Shown piece after piece: positions 1-9,489 of a stretch of 64,000 nt of DNA (positions are counted from its first letter, which is position 1; every line of letters starts with the position of its first letter). The translations under genes were made by a program, and so were the position numbers. The DNA comes from Spirosoma sp. KUDC1026 (GTDB taxonomy: Bacteria > Bacteroidota > Bacteroidia > Cytophagales > Spirosomataceae), in contig NZ_CP056032.1 of assembly GCF_013375035.1 (NCBI RefSeq), forward strand, positions 3,718,001-3,782,000. Reading direction: 5' to 3'. The notes beneath the pieces were generated by a model, which had not been told where the DNA came from, made no database searches, and worked only from the letters and a program-made list of their open reading frames with translations.

Positions 1-173
1 AATAATTCCCGTAAGTAAACGTCTGGTGGTCATAAGAGTAGGTATGTTTGGTGAGACGACTAAGGTATTTATAATTCACTATTTGTTATACGAATAGTCA
101 TGTAAACGGTAATATTCTTTAGTCTACCACTTGTTGTATAATTTATATTATGTTAAGTAAAACCAGTAATGAA

Positions 174-198
174 AAGGCCAGCTAAGCTAGCTGGCCTT
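174..198 (-). terminator. Terminator of the TPR protein gene
   Basis: A perfect 10-bp inverted repeat (AAGGCCAGCT / AGCTGGCCTT) with a 5-nt loop lies just past the stop codon of the minus-strand TPR gene. Read on the minus strand the stem runs into a short T stretch, as expected of an intrinsic terminator. The rest of positions 1-173 is AT-rich and shows no gene. Confidence 0.75.
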
Positions 199-208
199 CC
201 CTATTGGC

Positions 209-1660
209 TTATTTCGCTGGTTCTACACAAACGACTTTCCGCTCTTCGTACTGCTTCAGAATATTCTGGAGATTTTCCAGGTTGTTATTCAGTTCAGCCT
301 CATCCGCTTTAATCGATTTTGCTTTCGTGAAATATGGCAGTGCCTGTTTGAATTTACCGCAAACCTGACCATCGATTTCTTTGCCACGCTTGTTGTACTC
401 AGCCATATCCATATTGTCCACCGAGCGTTTCATTTCTACAGCATCGTTGAAATAAAACACGCCCATGTTGTAGTTCGCGTCGTAGTTATTGCCATCGACA
501 GCAATTGCCTTCTGGAGATAATCTTTCTCCATACCTTTCTGCTCATCGTACTGTTTTTTCAGATCAGCCAGTTTGCTTTCGGCACCGGCATTAGCTGACG
601 TATTGGCGGCCGCTTCTTTCGCATCCGCTTCCAGTTTAGCTACCGTGGCTGCCTGCTCGGTTGCCTTCTTTTTCACATCAGCGAGCTGACGAGTAACGTC
701 GGGCGTTTTTGGTTTTTTCGCCGTTAGCCGTTTTACCTCACCATTGTAGGTTTCCAGCAGACCTTTTGCATCGGCCAGTGCTTTGCCGCTACCGCCCGAC
801 TTTTTGGTTTGCTCGCTCAGCGTCCGGATTTCGTCGCTCAGTTTACCCGCGCTGTTATTGTACACAATCGACAGGTTCACCAGGTTCTGCACGTTGTTCG
901 GATCTTTCTCGACCATCTTCTTCATGCCCGCAATGGCATCATCCATCCGGTTCGATGACAGCATCAGGTTGATCCGTTCGTTTGACAAATCTTTGTTGGA
1001 TGGATCCAGGGCCAGTCCTTTGTCCAGAGCCGCCAGGGCTTTGTCCACTTCTTTGTCGTTCCGGTAGAGCATCGCCAGCGATCCATAGATCGAGGCATCC
1101 TTACCACCATTCGCAATGTATTTTTCCAGTTGCTCCTCGGCTGTTTTATTATCCTGGATCTGCTGGGCACCGATAGCCGTGTACAGCGGAGCCAACGTAT
1201 CGCTTGGCAGTACAGTGCTCGCCATCGACATCGTTTTCACGGCTTCTTTGTAGTTCTTCGACTGGAACCGGGCTACCCCCTGCTGCATCAGCGCATTGTA
1301 GAAGTCGCGGCTTTTCAGCGCTTCTTCCGCTTCTTTCGCCTGACGACCAGGACCACCTTTTTTATCTTTGTCCAGTTCGATTACTTTTTTGTACGCATCA
1401 TAAGAAACCATTGCCGCGTTCGAGTCCAGTTTGATACTCTGCAAAGCAATATTCTGATACGTTTTTGCCCGGTTCATCCAGGTAGCAGCTTTGCTGGCTG
1501 CTTTTTCGTCAGCGATATCCTTGTCGCTTTTCTCTTTATCTTTCTTCATCGACTCAGCCAGAGCCGCATCCATGGCACCGCCCGCGGCTGGTTGATCCTG
1601 GCTGTACGCTATCCCAGTGGTCAAGGCACATCCAAGCATTACTAAGGCAACAGATCTCAT
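209..1660 (-). CDS. Secreted tetratricopeptide-repeat protein
   Basis: This 483-residue protein begins with a short signal peptide (about residues 1-20, ending near AYSQ). It then carries TPR-like helical repeats at about residues 120-260, for example the stretch containing LYTAIGAQQIQDNKTAEEQL, and again near 395-470. Between them lies an alanine/lysine-rich coiled-coil segment (about 310-375). TPRs are protein-interaction scaffolds, so a periplasmic or envelope scaffold role is likely, but no enzyme domain is visible and the partner is unknown. It starts at an ATG and sits alone downstream of gyrA with a terminator after it. The domain call rests on repeat spacing and pattern, not on a search. 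Confidence 0.8.
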   Translation of the reverse strand: MRSVALVMLGCALTTGIAYSQDQPAAGGAMDAALAESMKKDKEKSDKDIADEKAASKAATWMNRAKTYQNIALQSIKLDSNAAMVSYDAYKKVIELDKDKKGGPGRQAKEAEEALKSRDFYNALMQQGVARFQSKNYKEAVKTMSMASTVLPSDTLAPLYTAIGAQQIQDNKTAEEQLEKYIANGGKDASIYGSLAMLYRNDKEVDKALAALDKGLALDPSNKDLSNERINLMLSSNRMDDAIAGMKKMVEKDPNNVQNLVNLSIVYNNSAGKLSDEIRTLSEQTKKSGGSGKALADAKGLLETYNGEVKRLTAKKPKTPDVTRQLADVKKKATEQAATVAKLEADAKEAAANTSANAGAESKLADLKKQYDEQKGMEKDYLQKAIAVDGNNYDANYNMGVFYFNDAVEMKRSVDNMDMAEYNKRGKEIDGQVCGKFKQALPYFTKAKSIKADEAELNNNLENLQNILKQYEERKVVCVEPAK

Positions 1661-1740
1661 GTTAACGTTTGTGTTGGGTGTTTAATTTAAGAACGAAAGT
1701 ACGGAATCAATCTATATAAGCATGACGCTATAAGAAATGT

Positions 1741-1783
1741 TTGAGCCGGTCACCCTGGAATTTATCCAACATAACCGGCTCAA
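1741..1783 (-). terminator. Hairpin downstream of gyrA
   Basis: A 10-bp inverted repeat (TTGAGCCGGT / ACCGGCTCAA) with a 23-nt loop follows the gyrA stop codon on the minus strand. There is no long T-run, so it is a weak terminator candidate or an mRNA 3'-end stabiliser. Confidence 0.4.
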
Positions 1784-1806
1784 CCTTATAACTGTCAGGC
1801 AACTAC

Positions 1807-4335
1807 CTACTCAAGTGCGGTTTCATTCTCAACGGGGTCTGCTCCCTCCTGCTCAGTTTCCTCAACGTCTTCGGCTTTAATCTTGGTTACCGACGAAATC
1901 GAATCCCCGTCGCGCAGGCTGATCAGCCGCACGCCCTGGGTATTCCGACCGATCACACTTACGTCTTTCACCGGGGTCCGGATGGCAATACCCGATTTGT
2001 TGATAATCATCAGATCGTCGGTATCCGTTACGTCCAGAATGGCCACCAGCGTTCCCACTTTCTCGGTCACCTTCAGGGTACCCACGCCTTTGGCCCCCCG
2101 GTTCGTAATCCGGTACTCATCGATCTCCGACCGTTTCCCGTAGCCTTTTTCCGAGACAACCAACAGTTGAGCTTCCGACGAAGCGATACACACCATACCA
2201 ATAACGTGGTCATCGGCTTCTTCCTCATCGAGCGAGATCCCCCGTACCCCGGCCGCCGTCCGACCCATCGGCCGCACCCGGCTTTCGTGAAAACGAACTG
2301 CTTTACCGGCACTCGACGCAATCACAATGTCGTTATCGCCATTGGTCATGCAGACACCGATCAACTGATCATCCTCATCGATGGTAATGGCAATGATCCC
2401 GTTCTGCCGGGGCCGCGAGTAGGCTTCCAGCATGGTTTTCTTGATCGTCCCCTGCCGGGTACACATCACAATGTAGTTATTGTTGATGTAGTCTTCATTC
2501 TTCAGATCCGAGACGTTGATCACCGCCCGGACTTTGTCATCCGATTCGATGTTGATGAAGTTGGCCAATGGGCGTCCCTTCGACGTACGCGATCCTTCGG
2601 GTAATTCGTAGACGGGCAGCCAGTACAGGCGTCCCTTCTGGGTGAAAGCCAGCAGGGTGTTGTGCATGGTCGCCGTGAACAGGTGTTCCGTAAAGTCCTC
2701 CTCTTTCGTGGCAGCCGCCTTGGCCCCTACTCCACCCCGGCTTTGCGCCCGATACTCGGTGGTTGGTGTCCGTTTTATATAGCCGGCGTGTGAGATGGTA
2801 ATCACCATATCCTCGTCGGCAATCAGCGACAGGTCACTGATGTTGCCATCGCCCAGCGGGTTGATCTCCGTCCGGCGGGGATCGCCGTAGCGGGCGCGCA
2901 CGTCCGTCAGCTCATCCCGGATCACCTGCCGTTTCCGCTCTTCGCTGGCCAGGATCTCTTTGTAATCGGCAATTTCACGCATCAGCTCGTCGAACTCCGC
3001 CTGCAGTTTATCCCGCTCCAGACCGGTGAGCCGCTGCAACCGCATCTCCAGAATCGCTTTCGCCTGAACATCACTCAGACTAAACCGCTCGATCAAACCG
3101 AGACGGGCCACTTCCGGATCACGCGATGAGCGGATCAATTCAATAACCGCATCGATATTATCGAGTGCGATCAGGAGTCCTTCCAGGATATGCGCCCGTT
3201 TTTCGGCTTCGCGCAGTTCGTACTGCGTCCGACGGGTAATTACTTCAAAGCGATGCTCGACGTAATACCGCATCATGTCTTTCAGGTTCAGCAGCGCCGG
3301 GCGTCCTTTGACGAGCGCGACGTTGTTGATGCTGAACGACGACTGCAGAGCCGTGTGCTTGTACAGGTTATTGAGAACCACGTTGGGAATGGCATCCTTA
3401 CGCAGATCGTAGACCACCCGCAGACCGTCCCGGTCCGACTCGTCCCGGAAGGCCGTAATGCCTTCAATTTTCTTCTCGTTGATGAGCTCGGCCGTTTTCT
3501 CCAGCATCACCGCTTTATTGACCATGTACGGTACGTCCGTGACGATGATCTGGGTTTTGCCTTTGTTCTCTTCGATGGTGGCATGGGCCCGCATCACCAC
3601 CCGGCCGCGGCCGGTCTTGAACGCGGACTTTACGCCTTCCATCCCGTAGATCGTAGCCCCGGTTGGGAAATCGGGCGCCTTCACGTACTGCATCAGCTCC
3701 TCGATCGTAATGTCGGCGTTATCCAGGTAAGCCAGGATCCCATCGACCACTTCGGTCAGGTTATGGGGAGCCATGTTCGTGGCCATCCCAACGGCAATAC
3801 CCGACGAGCCATTCAGGAGCAGGTTCGGCAGTTTGGCGGGCATCACACTCGGCTCTTCGAGGGAGTCATCAAAGTTGGGCTGAAAATCAACCGTTTCTTT
3901 GTAGATGTCCATCAGCATCTCTTCGGCAATCCGGCGCAGCCGGGCCTCAGTATACCGCATAGCCGCCGGTGAGTCGCCATCGATCGAACCGAAGTTACCC
4001 TGTCCATCCACGAGTGGGTACCGCAGCGACCAGTCCTGCGCCATCCGAACCATGGTATCATACACCGACGAATCGCCGTGCGGGTGGTACTTACCCAGTA
4101 CTTCCCCAACGATACGCGCTGATTTCTTATGAGGTTTGTTGTAGTTCACCCCCAGTTCGGCCATTCCGAACAACACCCGCCGGTGAACAGGCTTCAGCCC
4201 GTCACGGACGTCGGGCAATGCGCGGGAAATGATAACCGACATTGAATAATCAATGTAGGCACCACGCATTTCGTCCTCAATGTTGATGGGAATAATGTTA
4301 CTGGGCGATTCGAGGTCGGGATTTTCTTCCGCCAT
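1807..4335 (-). CDS. gyrA: DNA gyrase subunit A
   Basis: GyrA is the DNA-cleaving subunit of gyrase, which introduces negative supercoils together with GyrB. The 842-residue protein has the N-terminal breakage-reunion domain with [10 protein letters not shown] at about residues 84-93 and the active-site tyrosine in [10 protein letters not shown] (about residue 128). The C-terminal half carries beta-pinwheel blade repeats. The residues matching E. coli Ser83 and Asp87 are the wild-type Ser and Asp. The GyrA-box region reads QSRGGVG, looser than the usual Q(R/K)RGG(R/K)G. The ATG at 4335 is preferred over an upstream in-frame TTG at 4341. gyrB is not in this window. The acidic tail is unremarkable. 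Confidence 0.97.
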   Translation of the reverse strand: MAEENPDLESPSNIIPINIEDEMRGAYIDYSMSVIISRALPDVRDGLKPVHRRVLFGMAELGVNYNKPHKKSARIVGEVLGKYHPHGDSSVYDTMVRMAQDWSLRYPLVDGQGNFGSIDGDSPAAMRYTEARLRRIAEEMLMDIYKETVDFQPNFDDSLEEPSVMPAKLPNLLLNGSSGIAVGMATNMAPHNLTEVVDGILAYLDNADITIEELMQYVKAPDFPTGATIYGMEGVKSAFKTGRGRVVMRAHATIEENKGKTQIIVTDVPYMVNKAVMLEKTAELINEKKIEGITAFRDESDRDGLRVVYDLRKDAIPNVVLNNLYKHTALQSSFSINNVALVKGRPALLNLKDMMRYYVEHRFEVITRRTQYELREAEKRAHILEGLLIALDNIDAVIELIRSSRDPEVARLGLIERFSLSDVQAKAILEMRLQRLTGLERDKLQAEFDELMREIADYKEILASEERKRQVIRDELTDVRARYGDPRRTEINPLGDGNISDLSLIADEDMVITISHAGYIKRTPTTEYRAQSRGGVGAKAAATKEEDFTEHLFTATMHNTLLAFTQKGRLYWLPVYELPEGSRTSKGRPLANFINIESDDKVRAVINVSDLKNEDYINNNYIVMCTRQGTIKKTMLEAYSRPRQNGIIAITIDEDDQLIGVCMTNGDNDIVIASSAGKAVRFHESRVRPMGRTAAGVRGISLDEEEADDHVIGMVCIASSEAQLLVVSEKGYGKRSEIDEYRITNRGAKGVGTLKVTEKVGTLVAILDVTDTDDLMIINKSGIAIRTPVKDVSVIGRNTQGVRLISLRDGDSISSVTKIKAEDVEETEQEGADPVENETALE

Positions 4336-4402
4336 GTGCAATAGGAGTTTCGCAGAAAATTACTATTCCGGCCCACACAGTCTGTGCGAACCGCTATATA
4401 GA

Positions 4403-4410
4403 CAAATATA
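4403..4410 (-). promoter_or_regulatory. Predicted gyrA promoter -7 box
   Basis: The minus strand reads TATATTTG, an exact match to the Bacteroidota -7 consensus TAnnTTTG, about 70 nt upstream of the gyrA ATG. No convincing -33 TTG is seen at the usual spacing. The surrounding gap (4336-4650) holds no gene. Confidence 0.5.
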
Positions 4411-4650
4411 CAAATTTTTCCGGAAAAATGGAAGAAATCGGCCACAATACCGGTTATCGACGCTATGAGCTAATTTTTAGGCCTGTTTCGGTAGCCGTTG
4501 CCGAGTTACGCTATAATCTATATGGAATACAATTCTATTTCATCTAAAACTCATCCCTGACGTCCCCTCTTTTTGCGGTACGTTTCCACGCGAGAATGGA
4601 TGAACGCTAGGCATATAGGTAACCCTACAACAAGCTACTATAGGATCTAA

Positions 4651-5100
4651 TCAGGACTTAATCCGTGGATCAAAGACGAACAGATCCGTTCGTAACAGTT
4701 GGATTCGCTGAAAGTCGGAATGGGCCGGATTCAGCAGGTAGTTCCACTCGTCGGCAATAATGGCTGATGGCACCCGCAGTACGGCCGATTCACCCCGCTG
4801 TAGCCAGGTATTGCCCAGCTTCTGACAGGAACCGTACTGCTGAAAATCAACCCAGTCGGCGGGCAGATCCGATAAAACAAGGGAAGTAACCGGTAAGGCA
4901 TCGGGTATATCGATAACCATCACCCGAAAATCATCAGCTAATCCTTCCCCACTGCGGTGAACGACATTCTCCAGACAGGCCAGGGCGCGCGTAGCCGCCG
5001 TATAAATAACAAATTGACCCCGGCCGTTCCAGCGGGCTGCCCCGCCCGATGCCACGAGCCGATCGGCGTACTGGGCTTTGGTAATTCGATACACCTGCAT
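4651..5100 (-). CDS. RES-domain toxin
   Basis: A 149-residue RES-domain protein. It starts MQVYRITKAQYAD and has the family pattern of an early Arg (YRI), a GRG..VIYTA block at about residues 27-36, and a glutamate in ACLENVVH. Characterised RES toxins (MbcT, ParT, Res) act on NAD+ or ADP-ribosylate targets in the cytoplasm and are neutralised by the partner antitoxin. It lies 3 nt after the stop of the antitoxin gene, which implies co-transcription and translational coupling. Length and order (antitoxin first) are typical of Xre-RES modules. Its substrate in this organism is inferred from the family. Confidence 0.85.
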   Translation of the reverse strand: MQVYRITKAQYADRLVASGGAARWNGRGQFVIYTAATRALACLENVVHRSGEGLADDFRVMVIDIPDALPVTSLVLSDLPADWVDFQQYGSCQKLGNTWLQRGESAVLRVPSAIIADEWNYLLNPAHSDFQRIQLLRTDLFVFDPRIKS

Positions 5101-5103
5101 AGG

Positions 5104-5487
5104 CTACGCCAGGTCCCCGTATTCAATCCGCGCCACCTCGTCGAGTACGAGATCGATCCCCCCCGACGTATGCAGCAGGGTGAACGGAATCTGATTGCCC
5201 AAGCCGTAGGCCGGTTTATCCATCCACCGCCGAAAGGAATCGCTGGAGCCAAAAACCGACTCCCCTGCCTGGAACAGATGAATAATCTTCAGGACTTTCT
5301 CACTATCCTGCGGGTTCAGTTTTTTACGATCCCGCTCGTACCGTTGAAACGTCTTCAGCGACGTGTCAAATACCTCCGCGAGTTGTTCCCGCTTATACCC
5401 CGTCAGATCTGCCGTTTCAAAGAAGCGCGTAGCGGGCACCCCATTCAGCGCCGAAAAAACCAGTGCCGTTCGGTCAAGCATAGTCAT
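5104..5487 (-). CDS. Xre/MbcA/ParS-family antitoxin (DUF2384)
   Basis: The antitoxin partner of the RES toxin just downstream. The protein has an N-terminal helix-turn-helix-like part (TGYKREQLAEVFDTSLKTFQRYERDR, cited by its key residues YKREQ and FQRYERD) and a C-terminal DUF2384-type toxin-binding region with W at WMDKPAYGLG and the segment TSGGIDLVLDEVARIEYG. Such antitoxins block the toxin active site and usually repress their own operon. The ATG at 5487 is preferred; a second ATG lies 6 nt further in, and a longer reading to 5538 has an unlikely N-terminus. A short palindrome 35 nt upstream could be the operator. Confidence 0.85.
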   Translation of the reverse strand: MTMLDRTALVFSALNGVPATRFFETADLTGYKREQLAEVFDTSLKTFQRYERDRKKLNPQDSEKVLKIIHLFQAGESVFGSSDSFRRWMDKPAYGLGNQIPFTLLHTSGGIDLVLDEVARIEYGDLA

Positions 5488-5521
5488 ACCAAGTAGCGAA
5501 TCGATTGAGCAATAAAATAAA

Positions 5522-5533
5522 AGACATTTGTCT
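5522..5533. promoter_or_regulatory. Candidate autoregulatory operator of the RES/Xre pair
   Basis: The sequence AGACATTTGTCT is a perfect 5-bp inverted repeat with a 2-nt spacer, 35 nt upstream of the antitoxin start, with another TGTCT half-site about 15 nt away (near 5551-5555). Position and the autoregulation known for these antitoxins suggest an operator; the motif alone is short. Confidence 0.35.
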
Positions 5534-5682
5534 ATCAAACCAAGAAAATTGTCTGATCGTTTCCTGGATTCCCTCAGATGATCAGCTCTGCTGACAGGCG
5601 GGGCCCTTTTCTTACTTTCCTCAACAATTAGGCAAACCGAGGGTTATTTGCTTACCATCACTGGACGCCGGCTTTTGACGTT

Positions 5683-6906
5683 ATGCTACCCCAAAATCCT
5701 GACCTACTTATCCCCATCCCGCCGATTCCCTCACTTGTCTTTGACGAATTTTCTCCAGCTCCGGATTTACGTATTTCGGTCGTTGTTCCTGTACGAAACG
5801 AAGCAACCCATCTGGTTCAGGTGCTGGATGCGCTCCGTCAACAACAGAATGAACAAGGATCTCCCCTATCGCCCACCCGTTACGAGGTCTTACTGCTAAC
5901 GAATAACTGCACCGATAACTCCCGTGAACTAGCCCGGTACTACCAGCAACAATTTCCCAGTTTTCGGTTGCTGCTGGCCGATATCTGCTTACCCGCGCCC
6001 CACGCCAACATTGGCACCGTCCGGCGACTTCTCATGAACGAAGCCTACCGACGGCTAATGAGTACGGGACATACGGATGGAATTATTGCCTCTACGGACG
6101 GCGATACGCTGGTGGACCGGCAGTGGATCAATCAGATAATCCGGGAGATTGATCGGGGAAACGATGCCGTTGGCGGCCGTATTCTAACCCAGACCAACGA
6201 CAGCCCCGTACGGTTAAATTACCTGCGGGATGTTACGTACCGGACGCTGGTGGCACAGGTTGAAGCCATTCTCGACCCGCTGGCGCACGATCCCTGGCCC
6301 CGGCATTTTCAGCACTTCGGCGCTAATCTGGCGGTTACCTGCACGATGTACGAAAAAGCGGGACGGCTCCCGCTGGTGCCCCACCTGGAAGATGAAGCTT
6401 TCTACCGGGCGCTCCTGCGGCTCGACGCCAAGATTCGTAAAAGCCCCCTGGTCCGGGTCGTTACATCAATGCGGATGCAGGGCCGCGCTACGGTCGGTTT
6501 CTCGGAGCAGCTGCGTTACTGGGACACGCTCAACCGTGAAGGCAACTGCCAGCTCGCCGAACCGGCGGAAGCCGTTCTGATCCGGCTCCGGAATCGACAC
6601 CGGCTGCGACGCTGCTGGCAGGCCGATCCCGCCATTGATCCAACAATACTATTACGTACTGTTGCTACCGAACTGACGCTTCCGCTGGAATGGCTTTGGA
6701 GCACCATGCGCCAGAGCGTCTATTTTGGACAACTCTGGGAGCAGGTCGAAGCCCGGCTAGCCAACGGACGCTGGGCAGCTACCTGGCCCTTTACCCCCAT
6801 CACGGCTACCATCCAGGACCTCCGCGCTTTTTTAAACGATCAATACGCGTCCCACCAGTCTATGTCCGCCGAAACGTATCCGTCCAACCAGTCTCAGGGC
6901 TTTTGA
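5683..6906 (+). CDS. Family 2 glycosyltransferase
   Basis: A 407-residue GT-A-fold glycosyltransferase. The nucleotide-binding start is RISVVVPVRNEATHLVQVLD (about residues 30-49), a DxD-type motif appears as STDGDTLVD (about 138-146), and an acceptor/catalytic-type segment contains PHLEDEAFYRALL (about 232-244). No membrane segment is seen, so the protein is probably cytosolic. It converges on the methyltransferase gene and overlaps it by 13 nt. It is the only gene of the four-gene set on the plus strand. Donor and acceptor sugars cannot be told from the sequence. The C-terminal 100 residues are basic and match no domain I recognise. Confidence 0.85.
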   Translation: MLPQNPDLLIPIPPIPSLVFDEFSPAPDLRISVVVPVRNEATHLVQVLDALRQQQNEQGSPLSPTRYEVLLLTNNCTDNSRELARYYQQQFPSFRLLLADICLPAPHANIGTVRRLLMNEAYRRLMSTGHTDGIIASTDGDTLVDRQWINQIIREIDRGNDAVGGRILTQTNDSPVRLNYLRDVTYRTLVAQVEAILDPLAHDPWPRHFQHFGANLAVTCTMYEKAGRLPLVPHLEDEAFYRALLRLDAKIRKSPLVRVVTSMRMQGRATVGFSEQLRYWDTLNREGNCQLAEPAEAVLIRLRNRHRLRRCWQADPAIDPTILLRTVATELTLPLEWLWSTMRQSVYFGQLWEQVEARLANGRWAATWPFTPITATIQDLRAFLNDQYASHQSMSAETYPSNQSQGF

Positions 6907-7484
6907 AACAGGTCGAGCCGGTATTTATCCGTTCGCTGATTCAACAGATGCGCTAGCTGCCCACTGGTAACCGATTCCATGAACTGCTCGTGGACTTCAT
7001 CACCCGTCAAGGGATAATCAGGAACGAAGGGCGTCCAGTGCACCAGCAGCAGGTGACCCTGGGGAACCAGATTGTCGATGAGCTGCTGCCGCAGCCGCAT
7101 CAGGTCGGGCCGGGACAGGTAGTACCCTACTTCCGATAAAAGAATCAGATCGAACTGGTCAGTCGGAAACTGATTGGGCACGCTCAATTGCTCCACCGTT
7201 ACGTTCGGGTAGCTGGCTAAACGCTCACGGGCGGCCTTCAGCGGCAGTTCGCTGGCGTCAACCGCCAGGAGTTTGTCGCAACGCCCGGCCAGCATGGCAC
7301 TCAGCACCCCGATGGAACAGCCTATCTCGAAGGCATTGTGATACTGCGCATTGGGCAGGGCCGCCATCGTAGCCTCGTATTTGGCCTGTTCGTAAGGGCT
7401 GGTCGCGAATTGCCAGGGGTCGTCATTGGCCCGGTACACATCGTCGAAGTACGTCTGGGTTAAGGAAGGTTTGCTTGTTTCCAT
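6894..7484 (-). CDS. NodS-like SAM-dependent methyltransferase
   Basis: A 196-residue class I methyltransferase. The N-terminus (YFDDVYRANDDPWQFATSPY) is typical of NodS/nodulation-type methyltransferases. SAM motif I is FEIGCSIGVLSAML (about residues 51-64), the acidic ribose-binding residue is in LLAVDASELPL, and motif II/III lies in FDLILLSEVGYYL. NodS N-methylates a deacetylated glucosamine in Nod factor synthesis, which is notable because the next gene upstream is a PIG-L deacetylase. The gene follows that deacetylase by 15 nt, so they are very probably in one operon. The substrate here is unknown; an amino-sugar product of the neighbouring deacetylase is a plausible inference. Confidence 0.85.
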   Translation of the reverse strand: METSKPSLTQTYFDDVYRANDDPWQFATSPYEQAKYEATMAALPNAQYHNAFEIGCSIGVLSAMLAGRCDKLLAVDASELPLKAARERLASYPNVTVEQLSVPNQFPTDQFDLILLSEVGYYLSRPDLMRLRQQLIDNLVPQGHLLLVHWTPFVPDYPLTGDEVHEQFMESVTSGQLAHLLNQRTDKYRLDLFQKP

Positions 7485-7499
7485 AGGGCGAATGTCTGT

Positions 7500-8252
7500 T
7501 TACGTGAGTTTCTGTTCCAGAAATAATTCCCGCGGCCGGGCAAAATGCGTCAGCAGCTCGGGGGATAAATAGAAGGCGGCAGGATCATCGTCAATCAGCC
7601 GCGTCACCTGCGATCGGTGAGCCGCGATAGCCTGGTCGCGCTGGGCCATGACCGTATCAATGGCTACCCGCCAGCCAGTCACCTCATCCTCCCGCGGCAT
7701 ATCGGCACCATCACCCAGTTCCCAGAGCCAGATCAGGTATTCCAGCACGCGGGGTGGATTTGATACCCGCGTAACGGCTTCATGCACGAGTTGCCAGGAC
7801 GCCCGGTGGTCGGGATGGGGGTCACGTCGCCAGGGAACCAGGATGGTATCGGGTTTCTGGTGGGCCAGCAGCCGGGTTACGTACTGCACCGTATCCTCGA
7901 AACCGGGCTGGTCGGGTGTCAGCACCTGCCGATCTTTCTGGCGCATGAACGTCGCGTTCGCTTCCGGTACCCCCAGGATGTGCAGAGCCGCCAGGGCCTC
8001 GGTCTCGCGCAGGTCGCGCAGGCGGTCGGCGGGGTAACTCGGTGAGTTGGGGTGCGACAACGTCCCATCGCTCACGAACAGGACGTACACCGGCAGATCC
8101 AGTTGCCGCAGCCGGGCAATCGTGCCCCCGCACCCCAGCGATTCATCGTCGGGGTGCGGAGCTACCACCAGGGTCGTGCCCAGGCTGCGCAGATTTGTCA
8201 GCGGCTGGGCCAGGTCTTCAATAGCCTGGGCTTTCTCAACGCCAGAGGTCAT
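7500..8252 (-). CDS. PIG-L family deacetylase
   Basis: PIG-L (LmbE-like) zinc hydrolases remove acetyl groups from GlcNAc-linked substrates, as in MshB, BshB and PIG-L. The zinc site is visible as VVAPHPDDESLGCGG (about residues 30-44) and the distal HPDHRASW (about 146-153), with the usual early DG in FVSDGTLS. Length (250 aa) is normal. The start codon overlaps the end of the acyl-CoA dehydrogenase-like gene by 17 nt, so the two are co-translated. No BshA or MshA homologue is next to it, so a thiol-cofactor role is less likely than modification of a glycan or glycolipid made by the neighbouring glycosyltransferase; that is inference. Confidence 0.88.
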   Translation of the reverse strand: MTSGVEKAQAIEDLAQPLTNLRSLGTTLVVAPHPDDESLGCGGTIARLRQLDLPVYVLFVSDGTLSHPNSPSYPADRLRDLRETEALAALHILGVPEANATFMRQKDRQVLTPDQPGFEDTVQYVTRLLAHQKPDTILVPWRRDPHPDHRASWQLVHEAVTRVSNPPRVLEYLIWLWELGDGADMPREDEVTGWRVAIDTVMAQRDQAIAAHRSQVTRLIDDDPAAFYLSPELLTHFARPRELFLEQKLT

Positions 8253-9426
8253 GGGCAGGCAGGGAATTGGTTAATACATACTGGCCAATGTCAACCAGCG
8301 TAGCGTCGGGGGCGGGCTGCCGCAGGTACATGGTCAGATCCCGGTGGATACGCTCGAACGCCTGGGGACGCAGCAGCCCGCGAGCACCCACGCAGCGTTC
8401 AGCGAGGGGCATCACCCGCAGGCAGATTTCTTCGATGGCGGTTCGGGTCATGTTGGCGTAGGCCACAACGGTTGTCCAGTCCGCCCCTTCGGCCAGCCAG
8501 GCATCCGTTTTCTCCCCCGCCGAGCGAAGCCACTGGTTACCGGATTCGATCAGATACGCCATTTCGGCCAGGCGGGTTCGCTGCAGCACGTCGTCGGTGC
8601 GCCCCATACTCATTAGAAACTGGCGGGTGGCTTCGTAGATCGCTTCGGCACCCCCTAACTGCACGGCCGCAAACCGGATGGCGCCCCCGCTGAAATAAGG
8701 CTGCCGCAGGTACTCGCCCGGATGCCCCAGTAAATCAGTCTCCGAGAGTTCGACGTCCGTAAAGTCCATTTTGAAACTGGCCGATGCCCGCATCCCCAGC
8801 GGTTTCCAGAACTGATCGTCCTGCCTGATGGGAAGTACCCGTTCGGTGGGCACGATGGCCATTTGCCAGCCCCGCCGGTTTTCGGTCTGAATCTCGCCCG
8901 TAATGAGTGGGCGTTCAATCCAGCCCGCCCCCGAACAGAACGTTTTCGAGCCACGAAGCCGGTAGTGGCCCGCGTCCGTCCGATCAATTCCGATACCGTC
9001 CCCCGCCTGGGTATTCCACACGCTGAACAGGTGGTGATGCGCCCGTACCTCCGTGTACCAACGCGCCCGCTGGTCGGGACTGGCATACAGATGAATCAGG
9101 TATAAGGCGTTGATGTGCCCTTCGTACACGCGGCCAACCGCCAGGTTTGCCCCGCCGATCCGCTTCAGCAATTTCAGCAGCTGGGGCGTCGTTGGCCTTG
9201 CAAAGTCCAGCGGTCCGCCGGGTAACGTAACGGCCAGCAGGCCAGCGCCAGCCAGTTCGGCAAACGCATTGACCGGAAAATCGCCTTCTACGTCCGTTTC
9301 GGGAGCCAGTTCGGCAATCCGGCGCAGGAGCGTATCGAAGGCTGGTCCCTGCAGGGAAATACTTGCCGACGAGAAAGTGGGATCAGACGGGAGAATCGGG
9401 GAAGGTGGGGTAAAATACGGGTCCAT
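8236..9426 (-). CDS. Acyl-CoA dehydrogenase-like flavoprotein
   Basis: A 396-residue protein of the acyl-CoA dehydrogenase superfamily. The N-terminal helical part contains FAELAGAGLLAVTLP, the middle beta domain has the WNTQAGDGIGI and GSKTFCSGA segments that shape the flavin site, and the C-terminal helical bundle includes RDLTMYLRQPAPD. I could not place the usual catalytic glutamate with certainty, so it may be a non-canonical member such as a flavin oxidase. It starts a tight three-gene run (this gene, PIG-L, methyltransferase) and lies 63 nt after cobC. Its association with sugar-modifying enzymes argues against ordinary fatty-acid oxidation. Confidence 0.82.
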   Translation of the reverse strand: MDPYFTPPSPILPSDPTFSSASISLQGPAFDTLLRRIAELAPETDVEGDFPVNAFAELAGAGLLAVTLPGGPLDFARPTTPQLLKLLKRIGGANLAVGRVYEGHINALYLIHLYASPDQRARWYTEVRAHHHLFSVWNTQAGDGIGIDRTDAGHYRLRGSKTFCSGAGWIERPLITGEIQTENRRGWQMAIVPTERVLPIRQDDQFWKPLGMRASASFKMDFTDVELSETDLLGHPGEYLRQPYFSGGAIRFAAVQLGGAEAIYEATRQFLMSMGRTDDVLQRTRLAEMAYLIESGNQWLRSAGEKTDAWLAEGADWTTVVAYANMTRTAIEEICLRVMPLAERCVGARGLLRPQAFERIHRDLTMYLRQPAPDATLVDIGQYVLTNSLPAHDLWR

Positions 9427-9489
9427 ATCGATACAAGCCGGGAACCCTGTCGATTGTTTGCGAACCGATTCGTCCGGTTAGCTTCCGGT

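Noticed and set aside
709..1645. Plus-strand open frames opposite the TPR protein gene
   Set aside because: They are antisense shadows of the minus-strand gene, with no start context or motif of their own.
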